NCBI RefSeq assembly: GCF_025989125.1 | Contig: NZ_JAPDNR010000001.1 | Span: 4,700,087 to 4,764,086, forward strand | DNA from: Chitinophaga nivalis | Lineage (GTDB): Bacteria > Bacteroidota > Bacteroidia > Chitinophagales > Chitinophagaceae | Direction of reading: 5' to 3' | DNA length: 64,000 nt | Part shown: one piece after another, positions 1 to 9,223 of the stretch | Layout of the letters: the number at the start of each line of letters is the position of its first letter | How positions within the stretch are numbered: position 1 is the first letter of the stretch | Position numbers and translations under genes: made by a program | The notes under the pieces: generated by a model | What the model was told of the DNA's origin: nothing | Seen by the model: only the letters and a program-made list of their open reading frames with translations | Databases searched by the model: none

Positions 1-1545
1 ACCTTGATGTTACCTACAGTGGTACAGTTGTCTGTCACTGTGTATTTCACATCAGCAGGTGCTGGCACTTTATTACAATCTACGGTGGTATCCGCAGCCG
101 GTGTCAGTACAAACTTCGGTGCTTCATTATCTACTACCGTCACTTTCTGGGTGATGGTAGTTTTATTGCCGCAACCATCTTCTGCCACCCAGGTACGGAT
201 GAAGGAGTAGGCGTTGGCGCAACCGGCAGTAGGTACTTTGGCAGATTCAGAGTAAGTCACCTTGATGTTACCTACAGTGGTACAGTTGTCTGTCACAGCG
301 TATTTCACATCAGCAGGAGCAGGTACTTTGTTACAATCTACGGTGGTATCCGCAGCCGGTGTCAGTACAAACTTAGGTGCTTCATTATCTACCACGGTCA
401 CTTTCTGGTTGATGGTAGTTTTATTGCCACAACCATCTTCTGCTACCCAGGTACGGATGAAGGAGTAGGCATTGGCACAACCGGCAGTAGGTACTTTGGC
501 AGATTCGGAGTAAGTCACCTTGATGTTCCCTACAGTGGTACAGTTGTCTGTCACAGTGTATTTCACATCAGCAGGAGCAGGTACTTTGTTACAATCTACG
601 GTGGTATCCGCAGCCGGTGTCAATACAAACTTAGGCGCTTCATTATCTACTACCGTCACTTTCTGGCTGATGGATGTTTTATTGCCGCAACCATCTTCTG
701 CTACCCAGGTACGGATAAAGGAGTAGGCGTTGGCACAACCAGCGGTTGGTACTTTGGCAGATTCGGAGTAAGTCACCTTGATGTTCCCTACAGTGGTACA
801 GTTGTCTGTCACAGAGTATTTCACATCCGCCGGAGCAGGTACTTTATTACAATCTACGGTGGTATCCGCAGCCGGTGTCAGTACAAACTTAGGAGCTTCA
901 TTATCTACCACGTTCACTTTCTGGTTGATGGTAGTTTTATTGCCGCAACCATCTTCTGCCACCCAGGTACGGATGAAGGAGTAGGCGTTGGCGCAACCGG
1001 CAGTCGGTACTTTGGCAGATTCGGAGTAAGTCACCTTGATGTTCCCTACAGTGGTACAGTTGTCTGTCACAGAGTATTTCACATCAGCAGGCGCTGGTAC
1101 TTTATTACAATCTACGGTGGTATCCGCGGCAGGAATCAGTACAAACTTCGGTGCTTCATTATCTACTACGGTCACTTTCTGGGTGATGGTAGATTTATTG
1201 CCACAACCATCTTCTGCCACCCAGGTACGGGTGAAGGAGTAGGCGTTGGCGCAACCGGCGGTTGGTACTTTGGCAGATTCGGAGTAAGTCACCTTGATGT
1301 TGCCTACAGTAGAACAGTTGTCTGTTACCGTGTATTTCACATCAGCAGGTGCTGGTACTTTATTACAATCTACGGTGGTATCCGCGGCAGGTGTCAGTAC
1401 AAACTTAGGCGCCTCATTATCTACCACAGTCACTTTCTGGGTGAGGGTAGTTTTATTACCGCATTCATCTTCCGCAATCCAGGTGCGGGTGAAGGTGTAG
1501 CCGTTTGTACAGCCAGGCGTATTCACTTTCGGTGATTCGCTGTAG
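1..1545 (-). repeat. Six tandem 258-bp near-identical coding repeats (86 aa each)
   Basis: Units begin at about 4, 262, 520, 778, 1036 and 1294, with an exact 258-bp period, and differ by only a handful of bases each. The next unit (from about 1546) is offset by 252 bp and clearly diverged, and the one beyond (about 1800) more so. Each unit encodes one HYR-like domain with paired cysteines (DNC, DCNK, AGCANAY, GCGNK). The array runs to the window edge and may continue past it. Confidence 0.95.
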
Positions 1546-4500
1546 GTGATTTTTATTTTTCCAACCGCCGTACAGTTATCGCTCACGGTGTATTTCACAT
1601 CAGCGGGAGCAGGCACCTTATCACAATTCACCGTGGTATCTGCAGCTGGTTTCAGTACAAACACCGGCGCTGTTTTATCAGATACGGTAACTTTCTGTTG
1701 CGTAGTAGCGGTGTTGCCACAGGCATCTTTAGCAGTCCAGGTAATAATATAATTATAATTACCTGCGCAGGCGCCAATGGTTTTTGGTGAAACTGTATAA
1801 GTCACTTTAACAGCAGAGCAATCATCCACTGCAATTGGCGTAATAGCGTCCGGCAGGAATGTTTTGTCGCAGTCAACCGCAGTATCCGCAGCCGGTTTAT
1901 AAGTGAATACCGGTGCTTTGGTATCAGTAACGGTGATGGTTTGGGTAATGGTCATGGTTTTCGCACAACCATCAGTCGCAATCCAGGAGCGTTTGAATAC
2001 CTGCGTACAGGCGTTCGGGTTAGTAATCGCATCCGGCAGTTGTTTCACCGTTACATTATATCCTGCAAATACAGGTGTGCCAAACAGGGTGGTATAATCT
2101 GTACCGGCTACACACTCCATATTAATATCAGCAGGACCTTTTCCGGTTAACACTAACTGGTTGAAGCGGATGTTTACCACGTTGCTGGCAACACCGGAGC
2201 AAGGTGCCGCATTTACCAGACGGCGGTAGAATACCCCCGTTGCATTGTTCGGCGGAACCGGCGGCTGGTAGGTAGGACCGGTAGCAGATGGAATATTGGT
2301 GAAGTTCACCCCATCTGTACTGCTTTGCCATTGGTAGGTATAAGTACCTGATCCGCCGGAAATGGTTCCTTTGCCTGTCAGCAGGGCTGGTTTTTCACCT
2401 GTACAGAGTACCTGATCCGCTTCAATTTCATGGCCGGTAATGGCAGCATAATTATTCAGCGTCACTGTGGTATCTCTGGTACAAGCTGTATTACCGAGAT
2501 TGGTCACCGTCCACTTGAGTTGCACAGGTGTGCCGGGAGGTACACCTTTCACGATGGTCGTCAGGGTAGATGGTGCTGCTGCATTGTTGATGGCGGAAAG
2601 CGGAGCTACTGTAATCGCAGGATTCGCAGTTACCAGTGACCATTCGCCGCTTTCACCAGGCTGCAGGGTAGCGGTCAGTGTAAATTCATCTTTACCGCAT
2701 TGTGCAGGAGGCGCTACAACTTTAGGAACCGGTACGGCGTAAGCTCTTACTTTAAAGCTGTCTGCTACTTCGCAGACGCCGTTTTTCACGGTTACATAAT
2801 ATCTGTTGGTATCTACTTTTGCGGGGAAGTCCACAAAATCAATTTTACCGGGCGTGCCGGTACCAACAGGTTTCCAGGTAATATTAAATGGTGCATTGGA
2901 AGGTTGTATGTGCAGATCAACGCGATCGCCTATACATACTGTCGCTGGTCCGCCGGTAATTTTTACATGCGGCAGCGTATCTACAACGACGGTAGCCTGT
3001 CCGGTGTCGGTACAGGTTTTATCGTTACCATAATTGGCAATACCAATGGCCTTATACGTGCTCGTACTATCGGGTGTAGTATGATACGTAGGCCCAATGA
3101 CGACGGGCGTGACGAGCCATTCATATTTTGTATAGCCGCCCGATGCAGAAAGTGTTACGGGTTCCCCCTTACAGACCCTGGCAGACGAAACGGTTACCTT
3201 AGGTTTGGGTAGCACCGTTATCTTGGTCGGTTCAGAAGGGGCCGCGCAGGAAGCGAGGTTCCCTTTTTCTGTAATTTTTACCCGGAACCAGATTACCGTG
3301 GGTAGGGTAGGGTGTCCTTTCAGTACGCCCGGGCCCAGATGCAGGATAGAATCCTTTGTACCGGTACGGTTGATGGAATCGGTCAGCGGTTTCCAGTTAA
3401 TGTTGTCATAACTGATTTCCCACTGAAAAGTCGGATGGGTAAAATAATCGCCGGGTGTATATACCGAGGTCATATCTACCGGAGAGCCGGCGCAAAGAGA
3501 ATCTTCCCGGAGGGGAGGATCTATTACACCATCAATAAAGGAATAAATATTCGGATCACAATAGGTAAACTCAATATCATCGATGGCGATATCGTTACCG
3601 CAACCTCCCAGGTTATCGTTTTGAATTTCCACGATTACGCTGGTGATACCGCCCCCTGTTTTAAAGCTGCCACCATAACGTTGCCACATCGGGGCGCCGA
3701 GGTTCATGGAAACGTCGAAGGTCTTAAAGCGGTTTAATTCTTTTCCACTTAAGTCTTTTACAATAAAGGTTACACCGGCGTAGCGGTATCCGTATGGTGC
3801 GCCATCACTCTCTTTTCGGGCGCAGATACTGTTAAAGGTTTCTTCACTATTAATATTTAAAAAGTAAGCACTAAAGTTATATACAGAACCAGGGCAAAGG
3901 TTGTCAACTCTTCTGGAATAGAATGTTTTCTTCGCAAAAGAGGAGTTAACCACCAGCATACCGCCCAGGGTATCTCCCTTGAGATTACCGTTCTGGGTTC
4001 TGTCGCCTGAGGTTACCCAGTCGGATTTCAGGTTGCTGTTGTAATAAACGGCGTAGTAGTCATCGCCGGGTGTTCCGCTACCGGCATATTGATAACCGGT
4101 AGGGGGAGGTAGCATGTAGGCACTTGTTTTCCGGCCTCCGCCAACCCGCAGTCGTCCGAAGTCTTCTTTAAAGTTGGAAACGTTGCTGGTTTTACCCTGA
4201 CAGCTTTGAATCGTACAATCTTTTACGACTACTTTTCGGGTCACGGTCCAACTACCATAGTCGCCGGGATACCAGTTCCGCTTTCCGTATACGGTTACCG
4301 AAAACGTGTATACACCTACATCTTTTAATTTGATGGTAATACCGGTGACGGTAGGATAGGTGGAGGATGGGATCATTTTTCCCAGCTTTCCGCCGGTGGG
4401 TGTAAGCAAGGTGTAGCTGGACGTAGGTCGATCTACACTCCAGCTCATCGAGTCTACCCGAAAGGTATCCGGGTCCCATAGCATACCGTTCAGGGTCGCA

Positions 4501-4628
4501 AAGCTGCCCGCACAAATGGTGTCGGGAGCATTGATGAATACCTTTTGCTCCTGTGCCTGTGCTTTTTGATGGATTAACAGCACAAACCCCAGTAGCAGGT
4601 ATAGGAGGATGGTTAAGAATCGTTTCAT
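1..4628 (-). CDS. Large secreted HYR-repeat adhesin-like protein (3' end outside window)
   Basis: The reading frame opens with ATG at 4628 and stays open to the window edge (about 1,540 codons seen). It starts with a Sec signal peptide (basic MKR, long hydrophobic run, AQAQ cleavage site near residue 26). An Ig/PKD-like segment follows, then at about residues 140-355 a domain ending in a GGCGNDIAIDDIEF-type motif typical of carbohydrate-binding-like domains in gliding and adhesin proteins. Several Ig/PKD-like domains come next, and from about residue 820 there are HYR-like repeats (DNC...VTY...TRTW.AEDGCGN...VVDNEAP). The last six are near-identical 86-residue copies. Bacteroidota proteins of this build usually end in a type IX secretion or gliding C-terminal domain; that part is not in view. 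The role, surface adhesion or gliding, is inferred from architecture only. Confidence 0.85.
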   Translation of the reverse strand, partial: MKRFLTILLYLLLGFVLLIHQKAQAQEQKVFINAPDTICAGSFATLNGMLWDPDTFRVDSMSWSVDRPTSSYTLLTPTGGKLGKMIPSSTYPTVTGITIKLKDVGVYTFSVTVYGKRNWYPGDYGSWTVTRKVVVKDCTIQSCQGKTSNVSNFKEDFGRLRVGGGRKTSAYMLPPPTGYQYAGSGTPGDDYYAVYYNSNLKSDWVTSGDRTQNGNLKGDTLGGMLVVNSSFAKKTFYSRRVDNLCPGSVYNFSAYFLNINSEETFNSICARKESDGAPYGYRYAGVTFIVKDLSGKELNRFKTFDVSMNLGAPMWQRYGGSFKTGGGITSVIVEIQNDNLGGCGNDIAIDDIEFTYCDPNIYSFIDGVIDPPLREDSLCAGSPVDMTSVYTPGDYFTHPTFQWEISYDNINWKPLTDSINRTGTKDSILHLGPGVLKGHPTLPTVIWFRVKITEKGNLASCAAPSEPTKITVLPKPKVTVSSARVCKGEPVTLSASGGYTKYEWLVTPVVIGPTYHTTPDSTSTYKAIGIANYGNDKTCTDTGQATVVVDTLPHVKITGGPATVCIGDRVDLHIQPSNAPFNITWKPVGTGTPGKIDFVDFPAKVDTNRYYVTVKNGVCEVADSFKVRAYAVPVPKVVAPPAQCGKDEFTLTATLQPGESGEWSLVTANPAITVAPLSAINNAAAPSTLTTIVKGVPPGTPVQLKWTVTNLGNTACTRDTTVTLNNYAAITGHEIEADQVLCTGEKPALLTGKGTISGGSGTYTYQWQSSTDGVNFTNIPSATGPTYQPPVPPNNATGVFYRRLVNAAPCSGVASNVVNIRFNQLVLTGKGPADINMECVAGTDYTTLFGTPVFAGYNVTVKQLPDAITNPNACTQVFKRSWIATDGCAKTMTITQTITVTDTKAPVFTYKPAADTAVDCDKTFLPDAITPIAVDDCSAVKVTYTVSPKTIGACAGNYNYIITWTAKDACGNTATTQQKVTVSDKTAPVFVLKPAADTTVNCDKVPAPADVKYTVSDNCTAVGKIKITYSESPKVNTPGCTNGYTFTRTWIAEDECGNKTTLTQKVTVVDNEAPKFVLTPAADTTVDCNKVPAPADVKYTVTDNCSTVGNIKVTYSESAKVPTAGCANAYSFTRTWVAEDGCGNKSTITQKVTVVDNEAPKFVLIPAADTTVDCNKVPAPADVKYSVTDNCTTVGNIKVTYSESAKVPTAGCANAYSFIRTWVAEDGCGNKTTINQKVNVVDNEAPKFVLTPAADTTVDCNKVPAPADVKYSVTDNCTTVGNIKVTYSESAKVPTAGCANAYSFIRTWVAEDGCGNKTSISQKVTVVDNEAPKFVLTPAADTTVDCNKVPAPADVKYTVTDNCTTVGNIKVTYSESAKVPTAGCANAYSFIRTWVAEDGCGNKTTINQKVTVVDNEAPKFVLTPAADTTVDCNKVPAPADVKYAVTDNCTTVGNIKVTYSESAKVPTAGCANAYSFIRTWVAEDGCGNKTTITQKVTVVDNEAPKFVLTPAADTTVDCNKVPAPADVKYTVTDNCTTVGNIK

Positions 4629-5058
4629 AGGTGTAAACAGTTAAGTGAAAAAAACATTAGCGCCAGGTAAGGATGAATTACCTCAGGCGTTTTGGTTTTC
4701 CAACTTTTTACTTCGATTAAAGGGACAGGTCGTTGTCAGCCAACAGGGTGGCGAAAAAGAGTAAAGTGTTTTCATAGGCACCAGCGTTTTATGCATAGTA
4801 TGGTTAAAATATATAACTATTCAAAGATTAAAATTATAAATAATATACATAAATAAAAAAAGTATTAATAATCCTAATATAATGGATGTGCTAGATAAGC
4901 CGATGGAATTGTTGGCGCAAATTGATTGTCAGCGGCTTAAAGAAGGAGAAAAAAGTATCAAACAAGTTATCCACATTTACAATAAACCCTAATTATTTGT
5001 ACAGCAGCGAATTTTATTCAAATATTTTCATACCTTTGCAGACCAAATTTGATGTAAG
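4629..5058. other. 430-bp AT-rich divergent intergenic region
   Basis: This region separates the repeat-protein gene (leftward) from rpmI (rightward). No open frame with coding character is seen. It holds the rpmI promoter at its right end and presumably the repeat-protein promoter, for which I found only a poor match. infC, often directly upstream of rpmI in bacteria, is not here. Confidence 0.7.
5031..5040 (+). promoter_or_regulatory. Bacteroidota -7 promoter element of rpmI-rplT
   Basis: TAccTTTGca fits the Bacteroidota -7 consensus TAnnTTTG, 19 nt before the rpmI ATG. The -33 half is poorly conserved. It supports independent transcription of the ribosomal protein pair. Confidence 0.7.
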
Positions 5059-5256
5059 ATGCCCAAAGTAAAGACACATTCCCGGGCCAAGAAAACTTTC
5101 AAGGTGAGCGGGAACGGACAGATTAAGCGGTTCATGGCCTTCAAAAGTCACTTACTGACCAAAAAATCTACGAAAAGAAAACGTAGCTTAAGAGGTAGTA
5201 CGCTGGTTCACGAAGCAAATCTTAACCTGGTTAAGAGAATGCTGGGACTCCGCTAG
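5059..5256 (+). CDS. rpmI: 50S ribosomal protein L35
   Basis: This 65-residue, strongly basic protein begins MPKVKTHSRAKKTFKVSGNG and matches the full length and signature of bacterial L35. It is a component of the large ribosomal subunit. It is followed 49 bp later by rplT, the normal partner, and the two very likely form one operon driven by the promoter at 5031. The usual third member, infC (IF-3), is not upstream; a reverse-strand gene lies there instead. The ATG start is fixed by family length. Confidence 0.98.
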   Translation: MPKVKTHSRAKKTFKVSGNGQIKRFMAFKSHLLTKKSTKRKRSLRGSTLVHEANLNLVKRMLGLR

Positions 5257-5305
5257 GAGCTGTCAAAACAAATCGAATTTTATAACCTGAGAAAAAACAA
5301 AGTAA

Positions 5306-5650
5306 ATGCCTCGTTCAGTTAACGCCGTAGCTTCAAGAGCCCGGAGAAAAAGGATCTTAAAGCAAGCCAAAGGCTTCTACGGTAAAAGAAAAAATGTTTA
5401 CACAGTAGCGAAGAACGTTCTCGAGAAAGGACTCACTTACAGCTATGTTGGTCGTAAATTAAAGAAAAGAAACTACCGTCAGCTGTGGATCGCCCGTATC
5501 AACGCTGCAGTAAGAGCAGAAGGGTTGACCTATTCTGTGTTTATGAACAAATTAGCTGGTAAAAACATCGACCTGAACAGAAAAGTTCTGGCTGATCTGG
5601 CTATGAATGAACCAGAAACATTCAAAGCGTTGGTAGCTTCTGTAAAGTAA
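5306..5650 (+). CDS. rplT: 50S ribosomal protein L20
   Basis: This 114-residue basic protein starts MPRSVNAVASRARRKRILKQ and contains the typical AKGFYGKRKNVY segment and a C-terminal half with IARINAAVRAEGLTYS, all characteristic of L20. L20 binds 23S rRNA early in large-subunit assembly and in several bacteria represses its own operon. Here it is second in the rpmI-rplT pair. It ends 3 bp before the convergent ispE stop codon, so the two transcripts must overlap or terminate inside each other's genes. Confidence 0.98.
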   Translation: MPRSVNAVASRARRKRILKQAKGFYGKRKNVYTVAKNVLEKGLTYSYVGRKLKKRNYRQLWIARINAAVRAEGLTYSVFMNKLAGKNIDLNRKVLADLAMNEPETFKALVASVK

Positions 5651-5653
5651 GAC

Positions 5654-6463
5654 TTACTTAATAGTAAATACCCGGTAGCTGGCATCCCACAGGATGTCAG
5701 CTATTTTATTTTTAGGGAATATACCCACCACTGCGGAGCCGCTTCCACTCATTGCGGCATAGCGTGCCCCCGCCGCATATAACTGTGCTTTAATGGTCGC
5801 TAATACCGGGTGCGCCTGGAATACAGGCCCTTCAAAATCATTGCTGATTACCTCTTTCCAGTCGCTTACCGGCAGCTGGATCATTTCCCGCAGGGAATGG
5901 GCCGGCACGCGGGGTGTTAACTGTTTAAACGCCCAGCCGGTATTCACATGAATGGCCGGGTATATCAGTTGAAATGAGTAGCCGGAGAGATCCAACGCAA
6001 TAGGTTCCAGTATTTCCCCCCGCCCGGTGGCAAAACAAGGCTTATTGGGGATGAAAAAGGGACAGTCGCTACCCAGGTGTGCCGCATATGCCGTCAGCTG
6101 TTCTTCTGACAGTCCCAGTTGGAATTTGTGATCCAGCAACCGCAGCATAAACGCAGCATCGGCGGAACCGCCACCTAATCCCGCACCAATAGGAATATGT
6201 TTATGGAGATGAATATTCACCGGTTGCAGGGCAGGGAAGTCCTGCTGCAGGAGATGAAAGGCCCGGAGACAAAGATTGCTGTCCTGGTCGCCCGGAATAG
6301 GAATGCCGCTGCTGGTAAATTGCAGGGTACCGGGTGTAATCACTTCCAGGGCGTCTTGCACCGGTAGCGGATAAAATACAGTTTCCAGGTCATGAAAACC
6401 GTCGGCCCGTCTGGCGGTGATATAGAGGCCCAGGTTTATTTTACAGTTGGGAAAAACGATCAT
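5654..6463 (-). CDS. ispE: 4-diphosphocytidyl-2-C-methyl-D-erythritol kinase
   Basis: IspE phosphorylates CDP-methylerythritol in the non-mevalonate isoprenoid pathway. The 269-residue length is normal. GHMP-kinase features are visible: N-terminal CKINLGLYI with the catalytic lysine near residue 8, the phosphate-binding PIGAGLGGGSADAA (about 91-104), GSDCPFF with the catalytic aspartate at about 133, and the C-terminal SGSGSAVVG (241-249). The gene is convergent with rplT. It is separated by 81 bp from the upstream nuclease-family gene on the same strand, so the two may be co-transcribed. Confidence 0.95.
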   Translation of the reverse strand: MIVFPNCKINLGLYITARRADGFHDLETVFYPLPVQDALEVITPGTLQFTSSGIPIPGDQDSNLCLRAFHLLQQDFPALQPVNIHLHKHIPIGAGLGGGSADAAFMLRLLDHKFQLGLSEEQLTAYAAHLGSDCPFFIPNKPCFATGRGEILEPIALDLSGYSFQLIYPAIHVNTGWAFKQLTPRVPAHSLREMIQLPVSDWKEVISNDFEGPVFQAHPVLATIKAQLYAAGARYAAMSGSGSAVVGIFPKNKIADILWDASYRVFTIK

Positions 6464-6544
6464 TGCTGTAAAGGCATTGCACGATAAAATAACAGCGGTA
6501 GCATGATGAGGGCTACCGGCTGCAATTAGCTGTATAAAAATAAA

Positions 6545-7144
6545 TTACTTGCTTTTTCGGCTGTTGATTTCATCGCGGATAGCGATGGCACGGATGTAAT
6601 CTTCCTGTTCCAATACCTCTTGCAATAACTGGGTCAGTTCTTCTACATTCATGGCTTTCAGGTCGTCTTCCGCTCCTTTTTCATGTTCGGAGATGGTAGG
6701 GGTGACAGGTTTGTTGCTTTTTTTGCCTGCAGGATCGTCCAGTAATATGCCAGCACTGTTGAGGATATTCTCGAAAGTATAGATAGGACATCCAAAACGT
6801 ACAGCCAGTGCGAGGGCATCAGATGTGCGGGAATCGATCTCTATGGTTTCGTCGTTACTGGAACAGATAAGCTTGGAGTAAAAAATACCTTCCTGGAGGT
6901 TGCTGATTACCACTTCATGTAATTCAACGTTAAATGCGTTCATGAAGTTCTTCATCAAGTCATGCGTAAGAGGACGGCTGGGCTGCATTTTTTCAAGGGC
7001 CACGGCGATCGCCTGCGCTTCAAAGCCACCAATCACAATAGGCAAACGGCGTAAACCATTTACTTCCCCCAGTACCACGGCATATGAATGAGTCTGCGTA
7101 ATGCTGTGCGATAAAGCAACTATTTCCAGTTCTATTTTTCTCAT
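6545..7144 (-). CDS. DUF151 bifunctional nuclease family protein with UvrB/UvrC motif
   Basis: The 199-residue protein has an N-terminal DUF151 (bifunctional nuclease) domain at about residues 1-135, recognisable from LPIVIGGFEAQAIA and the SRTSDALALAVRFGCPIY segment. A linker follows, then a C-terminal UvrB/UvrC-type helical hairpin at about 165-197 (LTQLLQEVLEQEDYIRAIAI). This two-part layout is common in Bacteroidota. Members have been reported to have DNase/RNase activity, but the physiological role is unclear. It lies upstream of ispE on the same strand. The ATG at 7144 gives a full-length family N-terminus. Confidence 0.88.
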   Translation of the reverse strand: MRKIELEIVALSHSITQTHSYAVVLGEVNGLRRLPIVIGGFEAQAIAVALEKMQPSRPLTHDLMKNFMNAFNVELHEVVISNLQEGIFYSKLICSSNDETIEIDSRTSDALALAVRFGCPIYTFENILNSAGILLDDPAGKKSNKPVTPTISEHEKGAEDDLKAMNVEELTQLLQEVLEQEDYIRAIAIRDEINSRKSK

Positions 7145-7245
7145 ATCTGTCTTGCGTTGTCGCTGATTATTTTGTAAGACCGTGAAGTTAGAAAAATATT
7201 CCTTATCTAAAAAAAATCTATCATGATAAATGGCTAATATAAGGG

Positions 7246-7332
7246 CAGATCAGACAAAAGCCTGCGCTGTGAATAGCGGGTCCGATAAAAAGATCGCTGT
7301 ATTATTCACGGCACCAGGGGTTGCCTGATCTG
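7246..7332. other. Nested imperfect inverted repeat downstream of etfA
   Basis: Outer arms CAGATCAGaCAA (7246-7257) and TTGcCTGATCTG (7321-7332) pair with one mismatch. Inner arms GCTGTGAATA (7266-7275) and TATTCACgGC (7303-7312) pair with one mismatch. Together they can form a long two-segment stem. It begins 8 bp after the etfA stop codon. It is probably a transcript 3' end structure, although there is no clean U-run. Confidence 0.5.
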
Positions 7333-7340
7333 CTAATTAA

Positions 7341-8312
7341 TTATGCCTGTTTAAATTGTTTCACGGCTTCAGTAAGCTTCGGCACTATTTCAAATGCATC
7401 GCCTACAATACCGTAGTCGGCTGCCTTGAAGAACGGTGCTTCCGGATCTTTATTGATCACCACAATTACCTTACTGCCGTTTACACCAGCGAGGTGCTGA
7501 ATCGCGCCTGAAATACCGATGGCTACATACAGGTTAGGTCTTACGGTAAGCCCTGTCTGACCTACGTGTTCATGATGCGGACGCCAGCCGGCATCTGCTA
7601 CCGGACGGGAACTCGCAGTAGCTGCACCCAGCGCCTTGGCCAGGTCTTCCAGGATACCCCAGTTTTCAGGGCCTTTCAGGCCGCGGCCACCACTCACAAC
7701 AATCTCTGCTTCCGTTAACGGAATATCACCGCTCACAGTTTCTGTTTTTATCACTTTTACCTTGAAGTCACCATCGCTGATAGCTGGGCTGAACGCCTCT
7801 ACAGTAGCTGTTTCGCTGCCTGGTGTCAGGGGGAATGTATTAGGAATGAGTGATATGATCTTTATATCAGAAGTAATGTTGACGTTGGCAAATGCTTTTC
7901 CGGAGAACACACTTTTCTTCACTACAAATCCATTGGAGGTATCCGGATAGGAGATCGCACCTGCTACCAGACCTGCTTTCAGGCGTGCTGCGAGGCGGGG
8001 TGCAATTGCTTTCCCGTCGAAGTTGTGCGGGAATACAATTACTTTGGCGCCTTCTTTTTCTGCAGCGGCAGCAATTATTTTTGTAAACACGATCGTCTCT
8101 ACTTCATGTAAACGGGCATCGGCTACGTGCAATACTTTCTGTACACCGTAGTTACCCAGTGCAGTCAGTTCTGCTGCGTCTACCGGACCCAATACCAGTG
8201 CAGTGGCAGTAGTGCCCGTCTGTGCAGCTGTTTTAGCGCCGTATTGAATAGCTTCCAGTGCGGCTTTCTTGATTTTTCCCTGTGCCTGATCGGCGAATAT
8301 TAATATAGACAT
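7341..8312 (-). CDS. etfA: Electron transfer flavoprotein subunit alpha
   Basis: ETF alpha pairs with EtfB to carry electrons from acyl-CoA dehydrogenases to the quinone pool through ETF dehydrogenase. The 323-residue length is typical. The C-terminal FAD-binding domain is clear: SGGRGLKGPENW, SSRPVADAGWRPHHEHVGQT, and the GISGAIQHLAG...INKDPEAPFF...YGIVGD segment. It lies 36 bp downstream of etfB on the same strand, the usual etfBA operon. A possible client dehydrogenase, a glutaryl-CoA-type enzyme, is at 62,525 in the same window. Confidence 0.97.
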   Translation of the reverse strand: MSILIFADQAQGKIKKAALEAIQYGAKTAAQTGTTATALVLGPVDAAELTALGNYGVQKVLHVADARLHEVETIVFTKIIAAAAEKEGAKVIVFPHNFDGKAIAPRLAARLKAGLVAGAISYPDTSNGFVVKKSVFSGKAFANVNITSDIKIISLIPNTFPLTPGSETATVEAFSPAISDGDFKVKVIKTETVSGDIPLTEAEIVVSGGRGLKGPENWGILEDLAKALGAATASSRPVADAGWRPHHEHVGQTGLTVRPNLYVAIGISGAIQHLAGVNGSKVIVVINKDPEAPFFKAADYGIVGDAFEIVPKLTEAVKQFKQA

Positions 8313-8348
8313 TGATGACGTTAATAAGTGTTGGAGAATAGAGTACCC

Positions 8349-9089
8349 TTAGATGACTTTCGCTTCTTCATGCAGCAATTTCACCAGTTCTGCTACGTTG
8401 TCTGCATCGATGAGCTTTACACCGGCCTTGGCAGGAGGCAACTCAAAGCTTACCACACTGGTCAGGGTATCGGCAGCTACAGGTTCTACAACAGCCAGGG
8501 GTTTGGTTCTGGCAGCCATAATACCGCGCATGTTAGGGATACGTGCTTCTGCCATTCCTTTCTGACAGGACACTACTACCGGCAGGGATACTTCGCAGAT
8601 TTCCTCACCGCCTTCAATTTCCCGGTTGATAGTAGCAGTGGTACCATTCAGGTCAAATTTTGCTGCAATAGAAACATAGGGGAGATCCAGCAGTTCCGCC
8701 ACCATACCGCCTATGCCGGAACCGTTATAATCGATGGTTTCTTTACCGGTAAAAATAATATCGTATTGTTTTTCTTTAGCGTGGGCAGCTATCTGTGAAG
8801 CTATATAGTAGCTATCTGCACTATCTGCATTAACGCGGAATGCTTCGTCGCCGCCAAGGGCCAATGCTTTGCGAATTACAGGGTCACAATCTGCACCGCC
8901 AACAGTGATGAGATGTACGTCTGCGCCGAGGGTTTCTTTTATTTCCAGCGCTCTTACCAGTGCATACCATTCATCATACGGGTTAATAATAAACTGTACA
9001 CCAGCCTCATTGAATTTCGTGTTATTGTCCGTGAAAGCTATTTTTGCAGTCGTGTCCGGAGTTTTACTGATACAAACTAAAATCTTCAT
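8349..9089 (-). CDS. etfB: Electron transfer flavoprotein subunit beta
   Basis: The 246-residue ETF beta subunit starts MKILVCISKTPDTTAKIAF and has the AMP/FAD-domain features DPVIRKALALGGDEAFRV, FTGKETIDYNGSGIGGMVAE, and the EARIPNMRGIMAARTKPL recognition-loop region. It is the first gene of the etfBA operon. A TATATTTG element upstream on the minus strand is a candidate -7 box. It transfers electrons with EtfA in fatty-acid or amino-acid oxidation. Confidence 0.97.
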   Translation of the reverse strand: MKILVCISKTPDTTAKIAFTDNNTKFNEAGVQFIINPYDEWYALVRALEIKETLGADVHLITVGGADCDPVIRKALALGGDEAFRVNADSADSYYIASQIAAHAKEKQYDIIFTGKETIDYNGSGIGGMVAELLDLPYVSIAAKFDLNGTTATINREIEGGEEICEVSLPVVVSCQKGMAEARIPNMRGIMAARTKPLAVVEPVAADTLTSVVSFELPPAKAGVKLIDADNVAELVKLLHEEAKVI

Positions 9090-9125
9090 GGCCTTAAACT
9101 GTTTGGTTTAAAAATGCGGTAATAG

Positions 9126-9133
9126 CAAATATA
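9126..9133 (-). promoter_or_regulatory. Candidate -7 promoter element of etfBA
   Basis: On the minus strand the sequence reads TATATTTG, an exact match to TAnnTTTG, 37 bp upstream of the etfB ATG. A TTG lies only 16 bp upstream, shorter than the usual 19-21, so the -33 assignment is weak. Confidence 0.5.
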
Positions 9134-9223
9134 TCTAAATATTGTACGCCAACCGCCAGGAGATCAGATGATTTTAATCAGCATTTTCCTAGACATATTA
9201 TATATAAAAATAATGATAAAGGC

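Noticed and set aside
1..1545. Resemblance of the repeat array to a CRISPR or satellite
   Set aside because: The period is 258 bp with no variable spacers, and the minus-strand frame is open throughout and encodes HYR-like domains.
4..1752. Seven regularly spaced plus-strand frames of 68 codons
   Set aside because: They are antisense shadows of the 258-bp coding repeats in the minus-strand adhesin gene; the repeat period alone creates them.
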